Source: Panopea generosa (lineage: Eukaryota > Mollusca > Bivalvia > Adapedonta > Hiatellidae). Taken from it: 64,000 bases of DNA. Below, in pieces: positions 30,300 through 41,925 of this stretch. Location: the NCBI GenBank assembly GCA_029582155.1, contig CM055908.1, positions 17,421,352 through 17,485,351 on the forward strand, written 5' to 3'. The position numbers were made by a program, and so were the translations under genes. The notes under the pieces were generated by a model. That model saw only the letters and a list, made by a program, of their open reading frames with translations, had not been told where the DNA came from and searched no databases. Position 1 is the first letter of the stretch. Each line of letters opens with the position of its first letter.

Positions 30300-32024
30300 T
30301 TTCCGCTAATTTACCACTATGGCAAATTGCTCCATTAAATAGCCAAAATGAACAAATATACATGATGAAAACATCCTGTATTAACCTATTAATAAGAAAA
30401 AGCTTCATGGTGACATTTTCATCTAATCAGAACAGGCTCAGAAACATAATGTATGCTCTCGCCGCTTGTCGTATTGTCGTAATGGACTCACACCATTATT
30501 ATCTCCCTGGAGCACTCCGGACCAACAGACGGAAGAGGTAGAAATAAAACTTTAGTTCTGTTTTTCTTCTATTTACAGGGCTTTGTACTGCAGTGATTTT
30601 TTCCTAGCATGAGTTAAATGGTCAGTATTTTAGAAATCACCATTGAAAATTCGATGCTGTTACCAGCTTTCTGGACAATTCTGCGTCATTTCAGAATTGT
30701 TGGTTCGAGCCGCATCATATTATAGAAACAAAAGCATTGAATTTAAAAAAAACAACCCTGGTCAATGTTCCTTTCCCCCCTTTATAATTGCATATCTTGA
30801 ACCAGTGAAGAATTTGAGCCCAGATACATGCTGCAGATTTTGTTTTTTTACTTAAAATTGGCAGTATATTCAAGGACTTGTCTCTATACAAAACACGATT
30901 CCTCATCTAGAGAAGACTTGAGCTTAAAGTTATTATGAGATGTTTTGCACAAATTCCAAATACTTAACCTTCAATGTTGAATAAACATTCCCTTAACGTC
31001 TCATACAACACCTAAGTGTGCACTGTATAACATATAGAGAAATGTACTTCTCGAGCACTGGCCACATTGCCAATGGTTCTAAAAGTGCCATTTCCCATTG
31101 ATAGTCCTCTGTTGGTCCAATTATGCAGACAAAATGAGATTTACAAGGTTGCTTTTTCCCAGTTTCGATGGTTTGATGACATCACTTCATGTTTGATAAT
31201 TCTTCCCATTTGTTGCAGTGTACCACTACGTATATTTAAACTATTATAGTTTCATTAAACGGTACCCAGTTAGCCAAACTTGGCAGAAATCATAACATTG
31301 TTCCAATGTTCTCATATGTGCAAAGAAATATGACAGTTTTATGCATTTTCAAAAAAAATATTACCCAGTCAATTTACACAAACTTTACAAAATCTTGCTT
31401 CCGTCATGTAAGGGGGGGAATTCTTTAGTTAGACCTTAAATGAAATGAATGGGCCAGAGGACTCAATTTTATCTCTGTCACAACTATGTAGACACTTCAC
31501 ATAACTTTGAAATTTTCAGAGCTTCAAGACCATTCAATAAGGCGTGGTCTCCATTTATTATTAACATAACATCTCCATCTATTGTGCCAGGTCTGGCTGT
31601 ATTAGTAGTAAATGTATTTGACTGTCATTCCAGGGATCGGTACGTTAGATCCAAGCTCGGCTGTAATCTCTGTGATTAAAGTACAAGAATTTTGTTTTGC
31701 AACTTTAAATCTTCCACTTCTGAATATGTGGGGAAGTACTCAGTGACATAAGGAACCTTGTTAACTACCTACTGGATCCAATAAATGATGATAAGTGAAT
31801 TACTTTTGAAAAGCAAGTGGGAAAAACACGACTATATACTTATCGTATTTGTTATAATGGTCTGTTAATAAAATTTTATTGCTGTATGGTGTTTAGAGTC
31901 GCTTCCAACAATTTTTCAGTTATATGACGATGGTGTCTAAGCACTGCCACACTGGATTATCTTGCCACGCATGGTATAAAACCCCGACCCGTCACATCAT
32001 ACTGACAACGGGCCAACCAGAACT
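30300..32024. other. Intergenic DNA, no gene recognised
   Basis: AT-rich with scattered short frames only. No splice-bounded conserved coding segment or RNA gene found. Confidence 0.5.
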
Positions 32025-33935
32025 AGAACAAGTAACTACCAAACCACCACCCGCCCACAAGTAACTGTCGAACCACCAACCGCCCACAAGTAAATACTAA
32101 ACAACCACCTGCCCACAAGTAACTGTCAATCCACAACCCGCCCACAAGTAACTACCAAACCACCACCCGCCCACAAGTAACTGTCAAAACACCACCCGCA
32201 TAAAAGTAATTACCAAACCACCACCCGCCCACAATAGCTGTCAAACCACCACCCGCGAACCAGTAACTGTCAAACCCCCACCCGCCCACAAGTAACTGCC
32301 AAACCCCGCCCCCCCACAAGTAACTGCCAAACCCCATACGCCCACAAGTAACTGTCAACCCCCGCCCACCTACAAGTAAATATCAAACCACCACCCGCCC
32401 ACAAGTAACTGTCAAAACACCACCCGCATAATAGTATTCACCAAACCACCACCCGCCCACAAATAACTGTCAAACCACCACCCGCGAACCAGTAACTGTC
32501 AACCCCCACCCGCCCACAAGTAATTGTCAACCCCCCGCCTATACACAAGTAACTGCCAAACCACCACCCGCCAACAAGTAACTGTCAAACCACCACCACC
32601 TACCCACAAGTAAATACCAAACCACCACCCACCAAAAAGTAACTGTCAAACCACCACCGACCACAAGTAACGGTCAAACCCACACCCGCCCACAAGTAAC
32701 TACCGAACCACCACCCACCCACCCACCCACAAGTAACAACTAAACCACCACCCGCCCAAAATTCACTGCCGACCCCCCATCCGCCCACATGTAATTGTCA
32801 AAACACCACTCGCATACAAGTAATTACCAACGCACTACCCGCCCACAAATAACTGTCAACCCCCATCCGCCCACAAGTAACTGTCAAAAAAACAACACCC
32901 GCATACACGTAACTACCAAACCACCGCCGCCCACAAGTAACTGTCAAACTACCACCGCCATCAAGTAACTACCAAACCACCACTCGCCCACAAGTAACTG
33001 TCAAACTACCACCCGCCCACAAGTAACTGTCAAACTACCACCCGCCCTCAAGTAACTGTCAAACCACCACTCGCCCACAAGTAACTGTCAAACTACCACC
33101 CGCCCTCAAGTAACTGTCAAACTACCACCCGCCCACAAGTAACTGTCAAACTACCACCGCCAACAAGTAACTGTCAAACCCCCATACGCCCACAAGTAAC
33201 TGCCAAACCACCACCCGCCCACAAGTAACTGCCAAACTACCATCTGCCCACACGTATCGGCCAAACCACCACCCGTTATCAAGTAACTACCAAACCACCA
33301 CCCGCCCACAAGTAACTGTCAAACCACCACCCGCCATCAAGTAACTGCCAAACCATCACTTGCCCACAAGTAACTGTCAAACTACCACCCGCCCTCAAGT
33401 AACTGCCAAACCACCACCCGCCCACAAGTAACTGTCAAACTACCATCCGCCCACACGTATCTGCCAAACTACCACCCGCCCTCAAGTAACTACCAAACCA
33501 CCACCCGCCCACAATCAACTGCCAAACTACCACCCGCCCTCAAGTAACTACCAAACCACCACCCGCCCACAATCAACTGCCAAACAACCACCCGTCCACA
33601 AGTAACTGTCAAACCAACCCAGCCCACAAGTAACTGACAAACCACCATCCGCCCACAAGTAACTGTCAAACCACCACCCGCCATCAAGTAACTACCAAAC
33701 CACCCACCCTCATCAAGAAACTACCAAACCACCACCCGCCCACAAGTAACTGTCAAACCACCACCCGCCATCAAGTAACTACCAAACCACCACCTGCCCA
33801 CAAGTAACTGTCAAACTACCACCCGCCCTCAAGTAACTGCCAAACCATCACTCGCCCACAGTCAACTGCCAAACAACCACCCGTCCACAAATAACTGCCA
33901 AACCACCAGCCGCTCATAAGTTACTGCCAAATTAA
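32025..33935. repeat. ~29-bp C-rich minisatellite, roughly 65 units
   Basis: The consensus is CCACCACCCGCCCACAAG followed by TAACTGTCAAA. Variants alternate TAACTGTC/TAACTACC/TAACTGCC and CCCACAAG/CCCTCAAG/CATCAAG. Blocks of two variants alternate between about 33000 and 33800, suggesting a higher-order pattern. The + strand is almost free of G; the - strand has GGGCGGGTGGTGG in most units. Open frames across it (for example 33490-33687 on -) are periodic by-products of the near-multiple-of-three unit. Confidence 0.95.
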
Positions 33936-35900
33936 TGTTTAACTCTCCTCTATAATCCACACTGTAATTTAAAAATAGTAAACGTTTAAGTAAAAACCCC
34001 GCCTTGCCTCTCAACTTTCCTCATTAAACCAGGGTGTCTCTTTTTAACAACTCATAGTTTTTAATTAATTTTTTTTTTGCCAAAAACACGGGAATAAGAT
34101 GTTATAAACAATATCAGAAAAACAATTCATATCATTTTCACCGGAAGTCAGTTTATCCGATAAATCGTCAAACATGTATTTTTTAATTTAAACAACTTAA
34201 AAAAACTGTATGCATTGTCGGTATTCCATATAATTTTATCTGTTGTTTGTACACACTTATTCACGCTCATTTTCATATTACATTTCAAAGAACGTGTTAT
34301 CGAAATGTTATCCGAACACTTTGTCATATCAAATATATGAACATTACATAGACTCAAAATTGTTCAAATATATTATCAAATAATAAACAGTACGAAACAT
34401 TGGCCTGTTTCTACATGTATATAGACCGTGGTATGTGCACTGACCAGGCGTTATTCGGCCTTTACAAAGAGCAATTGCGGACCTACTCTTTAAAAAATCT
34501 TAAAATCTCATTTTTTTTTTAAAATTCACTATATTTCTACTAAAAGACATATATATATATATATGTATGCTATTTCAGATTTTGTGTTGCGCCCACTAAG
34601 TACGTCCCCTCTATACTGAAATGCTTGGTCCGCCCCTGTAATAATTCATGCTCAAATGAATTCACCTGTGGATCATTATTTGCACGGGTTTGTTTGTCAG
34701 TCTGTACTACACAATTCATTGCACGGAATATCCACACAACAGCCCTTAGTGTATAATTATCTACAAAGTCGGACAATTGACCTGCGCGAGTATTAGCTAT
34801 AGTGTCGTATATCATTACTAATGTGTTTGAAAATCATATTCAACTAAACTGGACTCCATGTTATTTTATATAAAGTGGATTCTTCACCTGGAATTTAACA
34901 CATGCAGAAGTAGGCATTATTTTTCGGTATGTTTTTAACTCTTTATTTCCTATTGAGAAACAACCAAAACCACTAAGCATAACATATAGAGTACGCATGA
35001 AATAAATATAAACAAAACTGTCAGCAAGTAAGAATTGTTATGAATATGGAGCACGACATAATAGCATGACATTTAACTATGACATGAGTTGAATATGTAA
35101 CTTTACACGACAATGAAACCTGAACTATATAGGTATGAAGTAATACATTATTTAACTCTGACATGTCATGTTATGATGCTGATGGTCTTATATAATAATA
35201 AGCTTGACATATTGCATTATCTTTTACATAGCTAGCTGTTGGGCAGCTTTCAAGTGTTAGTGGTTTTTTTTAATTAAAACCAATCATTATTATTTAAAGT
35301 AACCAGTGACTTATTTACACCAAGTGGCACCTTTAGTATTTCTTTAATAACTCTTTGAATCTTTATCTGAATTTAATAATTTTAGTATCGAAGTAAAGCT
35401 GATAAATATGATGACTATTTTCAACTATCATTTATTTGATGTTTTTCTTTTGAATTTAAGTTATTACGGGTTGAAAAACGTTGGATTATATACGAAATTT
35501 TTTTTTTTAAACAAAAAAAGGTAGTGTTATTGATTTAATGAAAACATTTTAACAACACATCATAGAAAAAGACATTTTATGTAGAAATATGAAAAGTTAA
35601 GTTCTCCATCGGTGGTGAACATTTCATATAGATATTTGTTAGAAGTTTTTTTCTTATTTTTTACTTTATAAATGGTCTAAAATTGAGAAAAATTATCACA
35701 AAAAAAATAACTGTAACGCTTTTCTTTTTAATTTCTTTAAATCTCAAAAAGAAAAGTTCACCACCCAAAGTACAGTCAATTCCCTTCTTTTGATACCAAA
35801 TTTAGAATAATATGTTGGTTGGTTCAGGACAAAATGTGTTTCCAAGATTAAAAATCGCCAAATGTGCCACCTGAAATTTAGATAAGTGTATTCAGATGTC
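33936..35900. other. AT-rich intergenic DNA, no gene recognised
   Basis: It contains homopolymer T/A runs and a short (TA)n near 34550. No feature is supported. Confidence 0.5.
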
Positions 35901-35904
35901 CATC

Positions 35905-36075
35905 TGTGACAACGTTAAATGTCGCACTAACGCTAAAGTCGCACCCAACCAGCGTTATACATGTATGTCGCAAGAGTGACGTTAAATGTCGCAACCGGGC
36001 AACGTTATATGTCGCAATATCCTCTGCCGCTAACCGGTATATGTCACAACTTCAACGCTAAATGTCGCACTGTTT
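35905..36075. repeat. Cluster of ACGTTAAATGTCGCA-like repeats
   Basis: Six imperfect occurrences of (C/A)AACG(T/C)TA(A/T)ATGTCGCA with irregular 25-35 bp spacing, for example AACGTTAAATGTCGCAC, GACGTTAAATGTCGCAAC, AACGTTATATGTCGCAA and AACGCTAAATGTCGCAC. It is notably CpG-rich for this neighbourhood. Confidence 0.8.
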
Positions 36076-36270
36076 TATAAGTGCAAAAATATAGTAAAAT
36101 TGCATCAATTGTTATATTCGTATCATCTAAAATATAGTTTAGAAGATATATTATTTTGATATTTTGAGCTTGCCATCTGATATTGTGTAGTCTGGTGTGG
36201 TACGGTGTGATGCGGCCTGACTGTCTGTCTAACCTATACTGTATCTTTGTTCTGATAAAATCCAACATAT

Positions 36271-36453
36271 ACAGTCAAACCTGTGCAAGCGGTCACCTCT
36301 ATTGAGCAGACACTTGTTTTAAGCAGCGACATTTGGTATTTCCCATTATGTGCATTCAGAGCGTATTCGCCTGTATTAAGCAATAACATATTTTAAAGGG
36401 CCATTTTTGCTCCATCTCTTGACTTGCTGCTTAAGACAGGTTAAATTTTTTGT
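36271..36453. mobile_element. MITE of the CAGTCAAACCTG family, copy 2
   Basis: The left end is ACAGTCAAACCTGTGCAAGC, followed by GGTCACCTCTATTGAGCAG; the right end is GCTGCTTAAGACAGGTTAAA. Spacing and internal landmarks are as in 24563-24708, but the right end has decayed. Confidence 0.75.
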
Positions 36454-36764
36454 ACTTTGACAATACAAATCCCGATACTGATGACAGAATTCAATATATA
36501 TTCTTATAATTATATAATAATAATATGAAAAATATGTGTAACTCAACTTGCATTTTAACGACGATTCAAATATTAATTAAAAAATATGTCGAAGAACATG
36601 CGTCCAAACGTAATTGGTTTGTGGGTTAAGTTAAAGATTCAACAATTTTCAAAATTCTCTATTCAGTAATTTAACATATTACATTTGTCATTATATACAA
36701 ATTGGAATAATAAATATAACACATGGCACGCAAATAATGTCATAGAGAGATTTTGTTAATAATT

Positions 36765-37445
36765 GCTACAAATGATCAATATAACATGACGACGTGTCGC
36801 GCCTTAACCGAGCCTCCCACTTCAAAGGTCAAGGTCACAGTTTAACTTTGTTTGACGACACTCTCAGTCTGTGTGAGATCTCGTGTCTGATCTGTTACTT
36901 TGTCACCTATGGATGAATTTCAAAAACACTTGGCTCAAATACATCAGCATGACACGATGACGTGTCGGGCGTAAGACCCACACCCGTACCTCAAAGGTCA
37001 AGGTCCACTTTGAGTTTGTTTGACAACAATTTGAGTCTATGCGAGATTTCATGTCTTGTTCTTAACTTTGTCATACATGGATGGATTTCAAAAACATTTG
37101 ACTAAGTTGATAAACATGACATGATAAAGTGTCGCGTGTAAGACCCAGATCCTTTTCTCAAAGGTCAAGGCTATACTATCAATTAATTTGATATTTCTTG
37201 TCTGGCCTGTAGCTTTGTCTTTAACTTGGCTTAATTGAGCAAGATGACATGACGATGTGTCGCACGTAAGACCCAGACCCGTACCTAAAAGGTCAAGGTC
37301 ACACTATGAATTTGTTTGACCAACACTTTTGAGTCTGCTTGAGATTTCTGTAACTTTATCATACATGGATTGATTTCAAAAACACTTGTCTCAATTGATC
37401 CATTGATAAACATGACATGGTGATGTGTTACGTGCAAGACCCGCG
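36765..37445 (-). repeat. ~168-bp repeat array, four to five units, opposite orientation to the 22.6-kb array
   Basis: GGTCAAGGTCA or GGTCAAGGCT-type motifs lie at about 36827, 36996, 37163 and 37291. They are separated by GTTTGACGACACT, CACCTATGGATGAATTTCAA and AACATGACATGATAAAG-like segments, the reverse complements of the 22.6-kb array units. Confidence 0.85.
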
Positions 37446-37556
37446 TTTTTAAATAGTAGTTCACATTAACATTTCACTACAATTGAGGAAACAGTAAATT
37501 GATTAGGAAATTTTAGTACGAATGAACACATTAAACAGAAAACAAAGTATGGGGCA

Positions 37557-37560
<4 letters not shown>

Positions 37561-37592
<32 letters not shown>
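37561..37592. repeat. (AG)16 microsatellite
   Basis: Perfect dinucleotide run of 32 bp preceded by CAGCTG. Confidence 0.97.
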
Positions 37593-37594
<2 letters not shown>

Positions 37595-38859
37595 TAAATA
37601 TTTTATTTGTTTCACTTAAATAAATAGTTTAGCTGAAATAATATAACATATTTAGTTTCAGGCTTATGCATTTCGTAGACAGTTAGATACTAACGTTTCA
37701 TTTAACTAATATTTTATTAACCCCTGTGTTTCCCCTCTACCTGTTAAACTCTTTTGTTATTTAAATTATGTAACGTGTGAATCGATTGGTCAGGACACTT
37801 TATAACTCACCATCGCATATGACCGTTGTAGCCAAGAATTATTAATTGATAAACATATAAATAAACATTTAAACAACTATACTGATTATAACAGGTAAGA
37901 CTCACTATAAGATCAATTATGATATCTATATCTTCATAATGTAGTTTAAATCATCGTTCAATATTGTTTGATAAGGGTGTATTTTTTTGATAATTGTATA
38001 AACATATTCCATTTGAGTACCGGCGGCCATCTTTTATTTTATATTTGATTATGTGATGACCATCGTATATGACCATTGTAACAATGAATTGTTCATTCAT
38101 AAACTTATTAATACAATATCCATAGATAACCCAGTAAACAACCGGCAACACGAAGCTGTGGCGGTGGGGATCGAATATACCGGGGTCCAATGCTTTAAAT
38201 ACATCATATCATGCGATACACAATTACGTTCCTGTAGTGCGTGTTTTATTTCATATTTTCTGAAAAAAAACTTGATTTCTCCTTAAAATGAAATCATTTA
38301 TTTTATGTGCTATTGGATACTTTGTTTCGGCCCTGTTGTCTTGTATGCATTCAAGCATACGTTAGTAAATAGATGATCGACTTGTTAATATTTGTTAGTT
38401 CAACAATACCTCAGAATAGTTATCATATACATACAGAGTAAAAATTATTTACTGTTTGCGCTATTACATATTTTTGTGTTGATACGCCGTAAAACCCCAC
38501 ATCCATTCATTGTACGATTGACACTGATTAAAATACCCGTATTCATTGATCAAACGGGACCTGTCATGTTTAAGTTTTTTTTACCTTTTCGCGTTGAATT
38601 GGTCATTTTGGCGAGCAGTAACGGTACATAATTACCACATAATTATTCTTTTTAATGTTTCGAAACGTGTACCTATTGACGTTGCTCTATTTCGCACCTG
38701 CGTTTAATTTCTCTCGCACTTTTTCGTAAGCATACGAACAATACAAATCCGAACGACATGGCCAGAGTGAGCTGTTGTCAAGATTTCGATATACATATAA
38801 TCATAAGTTACTTGAACATACTATACTAATTTGGTGGATCTCTACAACTAGAATCACCA

Positions 38860-38960
38860 TGGTGCTATCTGCTGCTCGGTTCATCGTGGATGTGATGAAA
38901 GATGTGGCTGCTACTGGTACTGCTACTACTGTTGTGGTTGCTGCTGCTGTCTCCACGCGG
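38860..38960. repeat. GCT/ACT/GTT trinucleotide-rich stretch
   Basis: Degenerate triplet run (GTGGCTGCTACTGGTACTGC, then TACTACTGTTGTGG, then TTGCTGCTGCTGTC). A strong donor-like GAG|GTGAGT follows at about 39035, so a non-coding or 5' exon is conceivable, but no coding frame is convincing. Confidence 0.6.
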
Positions 38961-39108
38961 GACGTTTGATGGACGGTTTTGGTCGTCTTGTGGAGTTTGT
39001 GGTTTCCTGGTAACGCCCAGCAGAACTGCTTCTGAGGTGAGTTAAAACATGTTTAAATCATTTTTTTCATAATTGTTATGATAAATTAGCAATATTACAT
39101 TACCCGGA

Positions 39109-39308
39109 AGCCGGGCCCGGTAAGCTATCAGTCAAGGGGTCGAGAGTTCGAATCCCCGCCCGGCCATAGTTTCTGTGGTGATTTACTTGGGAAATTCAGT
39201 AGTTACTTGCGAAGGTGCGCGTGCTTGACTACTTGTTAATCTTCCAGACTCACAGGACAACGTTGTTAGGTTGACTGTATGGATTAGTCGTTGGATGGAT
39301 GGATTGAA
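39109..39308 (+). mobile_element. tRNA-derived SINE, family A, partly deleted head
   Basis: It has GGGCCCGGTAAGCTATCAGT, GGGGTCGAGAGTTCGAATCC (box B) and GCCCGGCC, then GTTACTTGCGAAGGTGCG and GTTAGGTTGACTGTATGG. The tail is (ATGG)n. Box A is largely deleted. Confidence 0.75.
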
Positions 39309-40470
39309 GGGCGAGCTTGCTTCCTGTTGAACGGACGAACGGATGTAATTCCATGTGAACGGTGGTACAGGCGGGTGGGCGGACGCACGGACAGAATATA
39401 CATTTTCAAGTGCATGTTTGTAATAGCATTAGGCATTTTATTTGACCTGTATTTATAGGCGTAGCATAGTTTCAGTTAACGGGGGAGGGGCAACCTGAGG
39501 AGTGGGAGATGGTGAGGGAGTTGGCCTCTCCATAAAATGTCGATATTTTGAACACCAAAGGCTGCGTCTTAGTGAGTGTTTATGATAAATTATGATTGAT
39601 ATTTCTCCGCAATATTTTGTGAGTTTTAAACGTTTTTAGCTCGACTATTCGTACTCGCCCCGGCGTCGGCATCGGTTTTTCCGGTTAAAGTTTACTAGCA
39701 GGAGCATTTTTCACCAACCTGTCATTGAATATATATGAATATATGAAATTTTATATTTGTGTTCAACATTATTAATGGAACGGACAGAGATAAGAACCAT
39801 AGCTCTGGGTTGCCTGTTGGCAGAATTATCGATAATTTGGTTAAAGTTTCGAGCAGGTGTATATTTCATCAAGCTATCATTGAATACGAATGAAACTTCA
39901 CATGTGTGTTCAACTCTTGTTAATTTGTATGCATTTCATTTAAATTCAAGATGTTTCATATAAAATCGTAATGTAGCAGGATTTTGCTTTCTACTATATC
40001 TAATCAACACGTTAATATGCACATTTTATATACTCGTTTGTGGCTGGGGAGTGCTAGGATTCGTTTTCAATTCAATGTCATTCTGAAATAGTTTTTGTTC
40101 AGTTTCATTTTAATGACAGTTTATATTTATACGATTCCAAATAGAATTCATTCCTTTATAATTTATCAGAAAACATTGTAGATTTTCATTTTAGAATAAG
40201 CAAATCTGCCGTGTGTAAATGAAACGACAATTTATCACAAAGTTAAAAACAGTTAGTCCTATTCAATATTCAAAGTCTAAAAATTCAATATTTTCTTAAA
40301 AAATACAAATATAAACTCGGTTGTTTACCTCCATATATGTGCCCATCTAGAAAATACGGGTTATCCTATATAAATTATAATGTAAAATTTAAAAACACAC
40401 TGACATTCAATGTTTATGTTAGCGAAATGCTACGTGTCTTATGACGTTGGTACTTTGACCTGGATTTTCT

Positions 40471-40504
40471 TGACGTCATACATGTCCTCATAGGTCTATA
40501 TAAG
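40471..40504 (+). promoter_or_regulatory. Candidate core promoter: CRE palindrome plus TATA box
   Basis: A perfect TGACGTCA (40471-40478) lies 18 bp before TATATAAG (40497-40504), with TTTGACCTGG shortly upstream and a GC-richer stretch after it. The spacing suits a TATA-driven start near 40530. No downstream coding sequence is recognised, so the transcript, if any, is unknown. Confidence 0.4.
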
Positions 40505-41514
40505 ACGGTCGAACTTACCTCCCCTTAGTGGCGGTAGCAAGATTATTGCGCCCAAGGAATTAGAGCTTCGTAAATCGGTTGGGCATTATTTTTGTTGAAA
40601 ATGCCTTAATGGTCATATTATTTTGTACATGATTATGAAAACATTGGAACATTTTCACGAGTTTTGCCAAGTTTAGATGGCATTGGGTACTCTTTGGTGA
40701 AAACATAACAGTTTAAAGATGCGTAGTAATACACTGCAACACATGGGCAGATTTTCAAAAATGAAAAGATGTCACCAAAACATCGAAATTGTAAAAAAAA
40801 AATCTGGTCAACCGCATGTATTTCCCTGCATATTAGGTCTAACAAAGGAAAATATATGGAAACAATACACTTGAAAACCATTGTAATCACTGTACCAGAA
40901 GTGCATGTCTCTGTACGTATATAACAGTACAAAATTAATTGGTGTATCAGACATCCAAATAGAACAAAAAACATGATTTCCCTGATAATTTCTGATCAAA
41001 CAATCCCACTGTTTATAATTCAAACAAAATTAAATGCTTTTTAACACATTGATATAACTTATATTCTCCAATTTATTTTTATGTTTTTGGAGTGATTTGG
41101 AGGTGTGTTTTTTTCAATTGGCCCACAAAAAGCGCATACAATCTTATCACGGGTGAGATATCACAATGGGTACCCTTTGTGACATCTGCTGCATATGATT
41201 TGAGCCAATGACATCACCAAGAGCTACACAGTGGGAAGAGAGTGACCTCAGCACTCGAGAGGTCATATTATTCTGCAAAAGTAGGTCTTTGTCTTTATGC
41301 GGATATCGGCTATTATTTCTACATTACTTTTCATCCAATGCTTATGTTCAAGTTTTATTTCAAGCATCAGGAGGACAATTATTTAGAGGTGATCCGGCAG
41401 CTTTGGTTCATTCAGCGTGTGAGTATGATGACAGCGACGGTAGGAAGACGGGGGCGAGGTGCGGGTACGTCGTCCATATTTTTGCCATATTGCATTTTCA
41501 AACACAAGGTGGAC

Positions 41515-41578
41515 GCGCAATGCATTGTCTTTTGTCGCGTTGTTTAATTGTTTAATTGTTTATTGTAACAATCTACTT
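41515..41578 (+). repeat. Diverged fragment related to the 776-bp satellite
   Basis: GCAATGCATTGTCTTTTGTC then GCGTTGTTTAATTG and TTATTGTAACAATCTACT align with the satellite's TCAATGCATTGTCTTTCGTC, GCCGTAATTG and TTCTTGTAACATTCTGCACT. It lies about 350 bp before the array. Confidence 0.6.
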
Positions 41579-41925
41579 TTTGGGAAGCTCACGGAAAGTG
41601 TGTCAATGGAGGGGGCCGTCGTTTTTGTTTGCTTGTTTTCATGAAGGCTGTCATTCGTACAATAAGCTCCAACAATTTGATATACATACACAAGGCCCAG
41701 TGTATCTCGTACATGTGCGCCTCTGAACGCAAGCGCACAATTCATACTTAAGGTGTCTTTGAGTATAATAGTTAGGACAGGGTCAAATACTGGGCCGTGT
41801 TGAACCTGTCATGATTATCACACCTCCTGTTTAAAGTCGTCTTCTGCACCGCTGACGGCGTCCGCAATTCCAGTATTTAAGTAATACAGACGTTACAACG
41901 TTATGGGAGCACAGAATCAAGATGA

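Noticed and set aside
30061-30541. 115- and 117-codon frames on opposite strands
   Set aside because: They overlap each other across the CCAAAACGG repeat and have no conserved features.
32152-33687. Gly/Val/Trp-rich frames on the - strand of the minisatellite
   Set aside because: Periodic translation of a simple repeat, interrupted irregularly; no start context or flanking exon.
32025-33935. CRISPR-like array
   Set aside because: Units are contiguous tandem repeats without unique spacers, and the window is eukaryotic.
38800-39034. Cys-rich reading of the trinucleotide region followed by a GTGAGT donor
   Set aside because: The Cys run comes from one frame of GCT/ACT triplets, has no initiating ATG before the run, and stops soon after. 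The donor alone is not enough to call an exon.
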